NCBI RefSeq assembly: GCF_001949145.1
Contig: NW_019091549.1
Coordinates: 60,001 to 124,000 of the forward strand
Direction: 5' to 3'
Length of the DNA: 64,000 nt
Source of the DNA: Acanthaster planci
Taxonomy: Eukaryota; Echinodermata; Asteroidea; Valvatida; Acanthasteridae
The translations under genes and the position numbers were made by a program. Shown here piece by piece: positions 48,401 to 56,646 of this stretch (within the stretch, counting starts at the first letter, position 1; every line of letters starts with the position of its first letter). The notes beneath the pieces were generated by a model that did not search any database, had not been told where the DNA came from, and saw only the letters and a list, made by a program, of their open reading frames with translations.

Positions 48401-51400
48401 ATCTTTCTTATCAGTCTGATCAAACCGATCGACCAATAATGTTTAAGGCATAACAGGGGTAACTACATGGCAGATGTTAACATAATGTTCAGCAAGCCCA
48501 CCTTCGCAAGCATTTGCAGAGTTTGGTCCAGGCACGGCGGCCCGCCAGGGTTTGTTGTTGAACAGCGGTAGGCAGCGGTCACAGTGGCGGCCGGCTGTGT
48601 TGTGCTGGCAGACACACTCTGAAGCATCCTGGGAGAAAGGAAACACCCTAACAAGTTGGGGGCATACTCTTGACAGGCTTATGGGGCAGCGTGGAGATCG
48701 TGGAGTTTCACAAAATAGCGGATAGCAACCACACCATGCTGATGAAAACAACTGCAAGGAGCGTGCATGTACATACTGATCAGAGAAAAGATTGTGTAAC
48801 CCGATCCCCTGACTGGCCGGTGTGTGCGTGCATCGCCATGGTCGCTGTTTTCACCGGCGCGGTACCTGCCATTTTGCAAGAATCCCGGATGTCCGCGCTA
48901 CCCCATACTAAGTGACTGTATTACAGGCTTCGGCCAGTTGGAAGCCCTGTTAACATTCCTTGACAATCTTCATCACAGCCAAAACACAGACACATGTGCT
49001 GGCTACTGCCTGTAGCTATTCATTTGAAGACTCATGCAGCTGAAAATCACTCACCACCTTATGGCCAGTGCCAGTAGTATACACAAACCTCACCTCACCT
49101 CACCTCTCCGTAGCACTGCCTACGGCCATAACCACAAGTACTGGCCAATATCAGGTCATTTAGAGGCCAGCTAGAGGCTGGCTCATGGCCAGTGCACACA
49201 AATCCCTACCTCTCCTTGACACTGCTATGCCTACATGTACATGTCGCCAAACCACAGGCACTGGAGGCCATCAGACAACTCAGCAGCCAGCTCACAGCTA
49301 GCTCACGGCCAGTACACACAAACCAGCTGGCGGCCAGCTCGTGGCCAGGTCACAGAAAACCCTTTACCTCTCTAACACTGTTCAGCATGGCAAAAGTACA
49401 GGCACTGGCTTTTGTCTGATCACTTAGAGGCTGCTTACAGGCTAGCTTAAGGCCAGTGCACACAAATCCTTACCTCTCCCTGACATTGCTCAGCATGGCC
49501 AAAGCACAGGCACTGGCCATTGACCTCCCAGTCGGCCACAGCAAAGTAGTTCCGCAACACTGTCTGACTGCCTGGTAGCCCCAGGGTGATGCGGATATTG
49601 GTGATGGTGAAGTAGCGCATGACCGCCTCCTGGGAGAACTCCATTCCGAGTTTCTGAGCCGGATTGTATTGCACCTGTGTTCAGAAAACATTCAAATTTC
49701 CATACAATTCATGTACTTCAAAATGCTATTTTTGCACAAAAGAAATCTCAATACATCCAAACTGTGCATCTTAAACAAACTACTGCAAGTTATTGTTGAC
49801 AAATATATACTAAAATGAAAATTTTGTGAAAACACTGCCAGGGGTATAATACAGATTTCTATAAATGTTGAACACATGGATAGCAAATTTCATAGACTAT
49901 CTGGCACTACCATGATAATTAATTACTGGCAATATGGAATCATGCGTAAGGTTCAAATTCACATGTACATGTTTGTACATGCAGGTATATGAACATCGCA
50001 CGGGAACAACAAATTTCTGTAAGTTCTGCTTTTTCAGATAATATTCAACATTTACTAGCATATACTGTACTTCAACAAGATCAATTTCCACGATATTTAA
50101 CACCTTCATGTAATGACTTAGATGTACAGACAATCTTCCAATCACTTCAAAATTTCCTGTGTCAAACTACATGTATCATCAAAAGTAAGTAATCGCTGTA
50201 TGTGTACAATTTAACTGTGTATCGGTGTTATAGTCGGGACCATCACAAGACCAGACACAATTAACAGGGTGAACAATGACAAAGGAATGCTTCTGTTGCA
50301 GTTAATTTGAATAGTTTGTGACTTGAATTCAGACTGGAGATCTTGTGCCGGTCTTGCGCTGGTCTTGTAAGGTCTTGTGAAGGTGGTCTCGACTACAACA
50401 CAGCTGTGTATGCAGTTGTTAATGTACGTGTAAAATGATATCAGGCAAAATGCTTCCAGGGTGAAAAAAAGTAACCACTCATCAAAGGGGACGAATTAAC
50501 AAGTTGGGTAATACTGCACTACCTATTCAATACATTTGCCTTTTCCATCCTTTACCTATGATTTATTTTACCACCTGGCAATATTCTACAGTTTGCTGCA
50601 GTGGAGAAGGGTAATGAGACGGAAATGGCTTGATTATCCTTCATTGTCAAAGTTGAAAGGCTTCCTTGGTGCCAGACGAAGAGAAATACGGGCCATACAC
50701 TTGTACATGTACACATGAAACCTACACTGTATACTTTTGACAGTCTGTCTACGACCTTGGAATACATGTGAGGTGCAAAGACGAAAACAGTGTACCAACT
50801 ATTCACTGTTTATCTTTTTCCTCAGTTACATGTATTTTGATTGAAATCTATGATTAAAACAATGGCTCTGAGTTGATGGATCATGCTAGAATTGGATAAA
50901 GCATACATTCTGGGCCCATGGGTGTCATGAGAGGTGGACAAGGGGGACTTGTCCTGCCCCTTCTCCAAAAAAATGGTTTTTAATTTTTTTTATGTAAACA
51001 GGAAATGAAATGAATAGAAAAAAGAAATGAAAGGAGAAAAATGAGGGATAAAAGATGAAAATAACCAAGTTGCTAAACACAATCCTTGAAATTGACCCTT
51101 TTTCCACTGTTATTGGTTTATCAGTTCGTTGTTGATGAGTGCTTTGCAGTGTTGTATTCGAGTCCATCTCAAATTGTTCAGTCTGAAGCCAATTTACAAT
51201 TAAGCTGTTCAAATGAGCTGCAACAAAAGCATTCTCTTGTCATTATTCACCCTGTTACTTATGACTGACCTTGTGATGGGACTTGTGACTGGACTTGTGA
51301 CTGGACTTGTGAAGGGTCTTGTGACTGGACTTGTGAAGGGACTAATGAAAGGACTTGTGAAGGACTTGAATACACTGAACACTGGTGCTTTACCAGATTT

Positions 51401-53590
51401 CCCCCCCCCCCAAAAGGACTTTGCCTCACCCAGAAAAATCTGTAGTGACACCAATGTCTGCACTCATTTCTGCACATTTGTATTGAAAATATCAACAAAT
51501 TTGTATTTCAACTACAATGTACGGTATGGTCTACTTCAATTCATGGCTTTGAAATGTGGTTGAAGAAAAAAATTACAAAAACTATAAGTAAAACATTGAA
51601 AATGCACACAACTTTGGGTGTGGATGAAATGCCACCCTGAACAAGGCAATGCCTGTAAGCGATCGATACCGAATCTATATCAGCCCAAGGGGGTTGATAC
51701 AATGATGACGTGCAGCAAACGCCAGCGCAGAATCCTGCAATACAGGGAGTGACCATTTTAATTCACTGAAATCAGGCAGACAACAGGTGAGTCTGATACA
51801 TGGACCTACGCGCAGTTTGCCTAGAATCTAGTGGGTGTGGTGCCGCACGTGGACTTGTCACGGGTTCAGAAGTTGGCATGCAGAGACCTGCACTGCATGT
51901 GCGTGCAATTATCAATGAAGTTGGCTAGAAGGCTAAAAGCCAAATGGAAGTGGCTTGCGGCAAACACAAACGTCAATTAAAATCTTGTCGCTGGCACTGG
52001 CGACAGGTGCTACTGCTAGTGATGCGTAGTTGTTAACTATGCGTAATGCTTTGAATTAAATGACAATGGGTGAGGCTTGTATGTATGGTACATGTATAAT
52101 CATTGTCACTATGGTTTGTACGTGTGCGTGTGCGTGTACGTCATCAATTTGTGTTTGAAATAGAAAACCTGATATAGCATTGTGATGATGTCATAAGGAG
52201 GGATTCAGTAGTTTTAATGAGACAACTGCCACAGGATTTGTTCACAGCTGTGACTTTAATAATAATTTGAATGTCGAGAGTATTGTGAATTCCTTTTTTT
52301 TTTTTTTTGATAATTCTGAATGATGAAATGATCATGCCTATTCAGTCATTTATTTTGAAGTGCAGAAAGTCCTCACAGTCCGATGAAGAATTCTATCAAC
52401 AATTTGACATGCTTGATGGCAACAAATTGTACCAGTCATGGGTGACCAGTCCAAAATGACACAAACAACAATGGACCAGCCACAATGGATGGACCAGTGT
52501 GTTTGCATAAATCTCCCTTTGAACAGGGTTGCAATCAGTTTGAAATGTACAGAGTGTGATGTAAAGTAGTTCTGGATAAAAACCCATTTAAATACACACC
52601 GGTTCGAATGAATATATTTTGTTTAAAAATTTGTATAAATTACTCTCAATTGATGTTTTACTTTTTTCATATTTATATAATATTGGCTCCAAAAGTGCCA
52701 AAGACTAATTGTGAATAATCATGCTGTGATTCCATAGACATAAGATGTATTAAATCTAATTACTTGTTCCAGATACACATCAGACCTCTATCTAGAAATC
52801 TTTGATAGTGGCCATAGTCAGAATACCATAACAAATAACAAAGGTATTGTCCCTTGCACATGTACATGTCAGTTGTTGCTTCATGAAATAAATGCGAGAA
52901 AGGGACGGAAAAGTGAAGGACCTACTGTACCTGTTGAATATCACTGTTGGGAATTTCTGTTGAAGAATCCCCAACGACATATTTCTCCTCACAGATGGGT
53001 AGGTACTTCACCGCGCCTTCCACGACGGGAACACTTGGAAATGTCTGGCTGCAGCTTATGGCATAGTACTGAAGGGCCAGCCAGGCCTGGCCAAAATTGT
53101 TGCTCTTCTCGATGAAGAGTGACTTCGGCCGCAGGCTGCGGAATACCAGCGTGGTCCCCTGGAAGAGGAACCTGTCACCTAGCATCAGTGTCAGCTGCAC
53201 ATCCCTGTCTCCACTCGCTGACTGCCACCACGTGGAGAGGTCAGGCCGCAAGAGGAAGAAGGACGTGACTGCATCGTACAGTGCGGCTGCTGGGTGGGCA
53301 TTTTCGGGATCAGTTGCGTTGCAAGTCTGACGCTGGTACCCATCCCCCTCGGAGCCAACAAACCGCAACTCGTAGTCACTGGCCGGGGTGCCGCAGGTGG
53401 AGGTGACGGTGACCGTTCTGTTGGGCAGGTCCTGGATGAGGTCGATGAAAGGGGGATAGCAAGCACTGTTCTGACAGCTGGGTGTGTCTTGGCCAGATAC
53501 TGTGCAGTAGTTGTGGGTCAGACAAACAAGTAGCACCATCCAAGTCCACAGTCTCATTTCGGAGCCCATATTGGAGGTCCTGTCCACCAT
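15483..53590 (-). CDS. Laminin subunit beta-like chain carrying an extra domain IV type A (34 exons, 2086 aa)
   Basis: Secreted basement-membrane chain that should join alpha and gamma chains through its coiled coil. Exons, in order: 53590-52931, 49674-49474, 48628-48502, 47724-47557, 46016-45861, 45042-44930, 43083-42865, 41604-41455, 41331-41199, 40963-40854, 40425-40236, 38805-38656, 38098-37967, 37323-37200, 36193-36054, 35447-35222, 34700-34451, 34212-34090, 33649-33527, 32029-31813, 30931-30768, 29790-29634, 28899-28703, 28010-27917, 27477-27331, 25275-25171, 24431-24280, 23822-23597, 22911-22505, 20660-20380, 19741-19600, 18608-18432, 16593-16431, 15619-15483. Every junction is phase-consistent and no LE module is missing a half. 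Order: signal peptide, LN, LE1-4, LE5 joined to LF, LE6-9, LE10 split by L4, LE11-16, coiled coil, penultimate Cys. Known beta chains have no L4 domain and are about 1790 residues. Start could also be the second or third Met; the hydrophobic core after MRLWTW is the signal peptide either way. Confidence 0.93.
17088..17646. mobile_element. TTAA-flanked piggyBac-like MITE, copy B
   Basis: In the laminin intron between exons 33 and 32. Left end TTAACCATATGCTGTCGGGG, right end ACCCGGCAGCAAGTGGTTAA. Same internal landmarks as copy A, including GCCTTGTAACAAAAGACC. Confidence 0.85.
19990..20230 (+). repeat. tRNA-derived SINE-like copy 1
   Basis: The segment GAGTCAGCTGGTAAGCGC resembles a pol III A box region and GGGTTCCAATCTC a B box. 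The tail TTTTCAGTCCCTACCTAATT and the later TCCTCCC words are shared with the copies at 36.2 and 36.9 kb. It does not fold as an intact tRNA. Confidence 0.5.
22098..22143. repeat. 22-bp tandem duplication
   Basis: AAAGGGGGAATAATTTGAAT occurs twice head-to-tail, followed by AAAGGGG. In the laminin intron between exons 30 and 29. Confidence 0.85.
23221..23463. mobile_element. MITE with GGGGCCAATTTCAT ends, copy 1
   Basis: Left end GGGGCCAATTTCATAGAGCT and right end GTACGAAATTGGCCCC are inverted, with GCTGCTTAA and TTAAGCAGC just inside. Interior blocks also pair (AAACCTTGCTTAAAA against the reversed end). About 243 bases, noncoding, in the laminin intron between exons 29 and 28. Confidence 0.82.
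24877..25078. repeat. Dispersed repeat, copy 2 (first copy at 30-235)
   Basis: Lies in the laminin intron between exons 27 and 26, 93 bases from the donor side of exon 26, and aligns over its length with 30-235. Both copies read in the same direction on the plus strand. Confidence 0.6.
25538..26131. mobile_element. TTAA-flanked piggyBac-like MITE, copy C (opposite orientation)
   Basis: In the laminin intron between exons 26 and 25. Left end TTAACCACTTCCTGCCGGGG, right end CCCCAGCAGGCAGTGGTTAA. The internal landmarks run reversed (AGCCCAGATTGTGCGG, then GGTCTTTTGTTCCGAG), so it lies opposite to the other five copies. Confidence 0.85.
27690..27880. repeat. A-rich repeat fragment, copy 1
   Basis: GATGAAAATAAC..., then TTGACCC.TTT and a TATTG run, match 51055-51120 in order. 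Between laminin exons 25 and 24. Probably the 3' part of an old interspersed element; type unknown. Confidence 0.35.
28405..28600. repeat. G-rich interspersed repeat fragment (relative at 46595-46760)
   Basis: GGGTAACTAGGGTGAAATTT followed by a GGGGCAG run matches GGGTAACTGAGGTGAAATTT at about 46607. Similarity fades after 60 bases. Laminin intron between exons 24 and 23. Confidence 0.35.
31255..31560. repeat. AT-rich dispersed repeat, copy 2 (laminin intron 20)
   Basis: Between laminin exons 21 and 20. It has the CAAATATTC words at both ends and the ATGCCCAACAGTA block shared with 8020-8290. No coding capacity. Confidence 0.4.
32808..33332. mobile_element. TTAA-flanked piggyBac-like MITE, copy D (contains a 21-N gap)
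   Basis: In the laminin intron between exons 20 and 19. Left end TTAACCAATTCCTGCCGGGG, right end CCCCGGCATGACGTGGTTAA. The gap 32894-32914 falls at the place where the other copies carry the GCCTTGTAACAAAAG landmark. Confidence 0.8.
32894..32914. other. Assembly gap (21 N) inside a MITE
   Basis: Falls in MITE copy D. The other five copies suggest the true missing length is larger than 21 bases. Confidence 0.9.
33527..35447 (-). other. Laminin chain: domain IV type A (L4), exons 16-19, residues about 935-1155
   Basis: Diagnostic L4 elements run across exons 35447-35222, 34700-34451, 34212-34090 and 33649-33527: [20 protein letters not shown] (the F-P-x-F-x-G...YGQ-x-L signature), [44 protein letters not shown] and [13 protein letters not shown], which resumes LE10. 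Domain IV type A is known from gamma and alpha chains and perlecan. Its presence 3' of an LF domain in one open frame is the main anomaly of the gene. Confidence 0.9.
36228..36400 (+). repeat. tRNA-derived SINE-like copy 2
   Basis: B-box-like GGTTTCAAATCCCTGTC, followed by GGGTTTTCATTCTATC and a TGGGATTTTCC block comparable to copies 1 and 3. Diverged; in the laminin intron between exons 15 and 14. Confidence 0.4.
36876..37085 (+). repeat. tRNA-derived SINE-like copy 3
   Basis: GGGGAGTCAGGTTGGCATGG (A-box-like), CATTCAATCCCTGTCTCGG (B-box-like) and TTTTCAGTCCCTATCTGATT match copy 1 in order. In the same laminin intron as copy 2. Confidence 0.5.
38355..38512. repeat. Minisatellite, about four units of 45-48 bp
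   Basis: The unit contains CAAAATGCAGCATGTCGTAG followed by GTCATTTGGGGATAATCA; four consecutive, slightly diverged copies. Units are contiguous, with no unique spacers. In the laminin intron between exons 13 and 12. Confidence 0.85.
39058..39622. mobile_element. TTAA-flanked piggyBac-like MITE, copy E
   Basis: In the laminin intron between exons 12 and 11. Left end TTAACCACTTGCTGCCGGGG, right end ACCCGGCAGGAAGTGGTTAA. The terminal inverted repeats are the cleanest of the six. Confidence 0.88.
40236..43083 (-). other. Laminin chain: domain IV type B (LF), exons 7-11, residues about 527-742
   Basis: The domain starts [15 protein letters not shown] in exon 7, the same way beta chains enter LF, and continues through [54 protein letters not shown] and RQAMRTCWE before the next LE Cys pair (exons 41604-41455, 41331-41199, 40963-40854, 40425-40236). 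LF is the globular domain specific to laminin beta chains. Exon 10 must use the acceptor before 40963; a second AG ten bases further in would break the frame. Confidence 0.9.
41780..42344. mobile_element. TTAA-flanked piggyBac-like MITE, copy F
   Basis: In the laminin intron between exons 8 and 7. Left end TTGACCACTTCCTGCCAGGG (one mismatch to TTAA), right end ACCCGGCAGCAAGTGGTTAA. Internal landmarks as in copies B and E. Confidence 0.82.
43310..43500. repeat. Imperfect inverted repeat
   Basis: GGGTGCATTTAAGTAGC near 43339 is mirrored by GCTGCTCAAATGCACCCT near 43454, with GTACAGTCT and GGTCAGG pairing further. A foldback element is likely. In the laminin intron between exons 7 and 6. Confidence 0.5.
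43792..44280. other. Assembly gap (489 N)
   Basis: Run of N in the laminin intron between exons 7 (ends 43083 on the 5' side) and 6. The LE4 module reads through from exon 6 to exon 7 without loss, so the gap hides intron sequence only. Confidence 0.95.
49100..49523 (-). repeat. Tandem decayed copies of the laminin exon 2 3' end with its splice donor
   Basis: The last 50 bases of exon 2 plus the donor (49523-49470) recur downstream in the intron, on the same strand, at about 49410-49363, 49264-49205 and 49147-49100. Each copy keeps GCCTGT.CTTT.GCC-type exon bases and ends in a GAGAG followed by GTAAAG, GTAGGG or GTGAGG. Following intron bases (GTGTGCACTGGCC) are repeated too. In the exon 2 frame the nearest copy has a stop. 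Confidence 0.75.
50935..51125. repeat. A-rich repeat fragment, copy 2
   Basis: Matches 27690-27880 over GATGAAAATAAC and the following TTGACCCTTT block. In laminin intron 1. Confidence 0.35.
51272..51370. repeat. 12-bp minisatellite (GGACTTGTGACT)
   Basis: Eight or so near-perfect head-to-tail units with GACT/AAGG variants in laminin intron 1. The open frames across it on both strands are a by-product of the 12-bp period. Confidence 0.85.
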
Positions 53591-54387
53591 CTGGCACCTG
53601 TCACTAATTCCAGAAGTCTATGCTCAATCAAGCACCAACACTCAGTCCTTGTTCAGCACACTCGTGACACTATTAAAGCTGAAAGAGATCAGCTTTCGGA
53701 GGGCAGCGATGACTCATCAGCGAGTTCCATTACGCCCTGGACTAATACAAGAATTTGAAAGGTGCCAATTATGAATTAGCTCTGCTCCGGTATGAATGAT
53801 TTGGCACCACTGCAAGCATTTATTAAAAAAAACTGTGACACATGACTTGATAATGGCACAGAGTAAATTGCATGTAGGGTAACTGCCTCTGACAGGATTT
53901 TACACAACACATGAAATAACACCAAGACTTTCTCCACGTAAGTGTTCAAAGTGCAAGCATGCCGGATATTCTGCTGGATGTCTGATAGTCCCTCTTCTAT
54001 GCCATCTATGGTTCGGTTTTAATTGTGTCAGGAACCAACACTGGCTGATTAGGAAAGACCAAGCAACAGGGGTCAAAGCCCTTAATTTAAAGTGTAGAAT
54101 TCTTTTTGTTTTGTTGTGTCCTGGGGTTTTTTGTTTTGTAGTGTTCACTTATTTTGTTCAATTTTTGTTCTTGAAATATAATGAAAGGTGATTTGGGAGG
54201 ACTTTTTTTTTTACTTCCTTCCTTCCCAAAGCATGCTAAAGGCCCTTAAAGTTATCATCATCACCCACATTTTTTGCCCCTCACGCCCAAAAATCAGTTC
54301 TGGAACTGCATGCCCTTTGCAACCAACTTACAAATATAAACTTTAAAGAGGCATCAATTCCGATGCTACATGTAATTAGGTACACCA

Positions 54388-54608
54388 GGGCCTAATTTCA
54401 TGGCGCTGCTTACCGCAAAGCGAAAAGTTGGCGCTTACGGCAAACATAATTCATGTGTTAGCGAGGAATTATGGCTTATGCACGCATGCGTAACTAAGGA
54501 TTTTGTGCTTAAAAGGTTAACGCAGAATTTTTCTACTACTGTGGTTAGTGCAGAATGGAGATCTCAAGTGTAAAATTCTGCAGTAAGCGGTGCCATGAAA
54601 TTGGGCCC
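54388..54608. mobile_element. MITE with GGGCCTAATTTCATGG ends, copy 2
   Basis: Left end GGGCCTAATTTCATGGCGCT and right end GGTGCCATGAAATTGGGCCC are inverted and close to the ends of the element at 23221. Interior unrelated to that copy, so probably a sister subfamily. Lies between the laminin and PMPCA genes. Confidence 0.8.
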
Positions 54609-56256
54609 AGTTGGGCTCTACATGTACATGTACCTTCCTCCATGCTGCCTAAACAATCCATGGCCTTGCAGATTTAGAACTACAGTATCACTCCAGGAAG
54701 GCAAATATGAATCCACCTTACATTACAAAACATAACTCTATGGGACTACAGGCGATTTCAACACCCCAAATTTTCAACCTTAATACATGTACACACCAAA
54801 TGTTTACATGTGTTGATGTCTACAACCTTCCCATCATACTCTTAGCCCAGAGACAGGAATGTTTACAGCCAGTGAATGTAGGGAATGTGGACTGAGAGCT
54901 AACCTGATTTTCATGCAGATATTCAAATATTTCTGTCAATATAAAAATCACACATTAAAATCATTGCATTTATGTAACCAAAATTTAAAATCAAAAGCAC
55001 TTCATAAGAATGAGTAATTCTTTTCAGTCAATATAATTTGCAACACAAAACCAAGTTGGACCATGGTACATGTACATTTCCACTGCAAACTCATATTCCT
55101 AATAGAAAGGATTTTTTTTAAATGATACTGCAAAATACGTTGGCATATTTCACTGGAGCATATGTGAATCCTTCTACATGTACATGTACATACTGGGTGT
55201 GTGTTAAAAAGGCATAACAATAAAGAATGATCAATGAAGCAAGCTGTTACACAATGGCCATCACATGCGCACATACACAAAAAGGAGGTCATCTACACGT
55301 AACCCTGTATAAACTGTGATCCACCCATACCAAAGCCACTCTGCATGAAGTCAATAATATTAATGTTTGACATTTCCCCCTCCTTCCGCTTAATTCCATA
55401 CATTTACAAAGTGATCCATGGTGCAAATTTGATCTGCAGAAATCTTTGGCAGCTACATACATCTTAAGAACTACTTGTAACACATGTTTGATCTTACTCC
55501 AAGATTTTAAATAATTCCTTTCTTTTCTTGACAATCGCCTTACACAACTGAATCAAACACAAATGTATTGCTTTTTGAACCTGTATTCATTTTTGAAACC
55601 AAAAAATAACATAATGCCCCAAATCCCTCCAGAAAATTCCAAACTCATCAATCAAACTTCGTGCAGATGGGGAGAAGACAGACCTGTTTATTTCAAATGT
55701 GGGCATGTGGCCGTATATCCGCCCTTGGCATTAGGCCAGGCCAGGCAGTGCAATCCACTACAGTTACCCTTGTCAGTTGGTTGCCGTGGCAACAGCTTGC
55801 AACACAATGTCTACAGCCATGGTGACAGCGTCCCACGCAACCACCCAGGGGGTAATCAACCGACTATCAGCAAATGTGGCATGACTGCCAGTTCGGACAA
55901 ACATATCAAATGATGGTGGTTTTAGAGCTGTTCTGCTTCATTTACTATGAACTGTATTCAAGGTGCATTCCATGATGACAACCACTAAAGCCCCTGTATT
56001 CTAGTTGCTCTCATCAGCACAAAGGGTTATTGTTGTTAACCCCAAATACAGAGAAATTTCCTTCATAACGAATACATTTGTTCGCATATTGAAAGCAATG
56101 CATCTGTTAGTTGCACATGGCTTCCTTTTGTTTTTGTTCAAACTCCGAAGAATTCAAATGAGTACATTTTTCTTTTGCCTTGTGAATGATTGGGCTGACG
56201 GGTATATTATAAGGCCTGTGATCAAATGAAAATTTGTTTTCCGGTACAAACAAGAA

Positions 56257-56646
56257 TTAAAGAGCACCTCAAGCTAAACATAACAAGCTGAAATGGGCTT
56301 TATTTTCTGTTCATTTTGAGGCAAATTCTGAATGTAGAAAACGAGGGGAACCCTTGCCCTGTGTTTGCAGAGGATAAACCTTGTGCCTGCCGAACAATGG
56401 CTGCATGTGTTGTTTGATATGCACAAGGGTTTATCCACTACTAACACAAGGAGAAGGGAATTCCCCTCGTTTTCTCTGTTTTCTACTCAATGATGCAATC
56501 AACATTCAGAATTCGCATCTTGGCATGAACACAAAAAATGCCCTTTCTATGAAGACAAATGACAACATTTGATTTGGATGCTTCCATATTTATTTGAACA
56601 GATAAAATCAGAAAAAAAGATGTTTTACTAAGAGGTGCTCTTTTAA
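56257..56646. mobile_element. Inverted-repeat element with TTAA flanks
   Basis: Ends TTAAAGAGCACCTC and GAGGTGCTCTTTTAA are inverted. Inner pairs include GAATTCTGAATGT-like words and AAACGAGGGGAA with TTCCCCTCGTTT. About 390 bases, no frame. Different family from the CCACTTGCTGCC elements. Confidence 0.75.

Larger units (their letters stand above)
42865..48628 (-). other. Laminin chain: LE modules 1-4 and first half of LE5 (exons 3-7)
   Basis: Exons 3-7 encode eight-Cys laminin-type EGF modules in tandem. Typical segments are [20 protein letters not shown] (LE1), [15 protein letters not shown] (LE2), [19 protein letters not shown] (LE3) and [11 protein letters not shown] joined to [14 protein letters not shown] (LE4). 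Most junctions are phase 1, as usual for LE exons. LE5 ([15 protein letters not shown] onward) breaks off at [16 protein letters not shown], where the LF domain begins. These rod-like modules hold the LN domain away from the coiled coil. Confidence 0.92.
49675..52930 (-). other. Laminin intron 1
   Basis: A 3.26-kb intron separating the two LN exons, donor GTACAG and acceptor CTGAACACAG. It holds the 12-bp minisatellite and an A-rich repeat fragment; otherwise nothing recognised. Confidence 0.7.
49474..53590 (-). other. Laminin chain: signal peptide and LN domain (exons 1-2, residues 1-about 272)
   Basis: Exon 1 (53590-52931, 220 codons) starts [12 protein letters not shown] and runs into a hydrophobic signal core [13 protein letters not shown]. 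Exon 2 (49674-49474, 67 codons) ends the LN domain and enters LE1 at [10 protein letters not shown]. Beta-class hallmarks are [39 protein letters not shown] and [13 protein letters not shown] domains mediate laminin network assembly with other chains. Odd: where beta and gamma LN domains have CG..PEEYC-type spacing the second Cys is absent (CGTPASDYE), and the nearby C-x-x-C has only one Cys (QTCNATDP). This fits the joint loss of one disulfide. Confidence 0.9.

Noticed and set aside
51213-51563. 116-codon plus-strand frame with GLVTGLVK repeats
   Set aside because: Product of a 12-bp minisatellite in an intron; no start or splice support.
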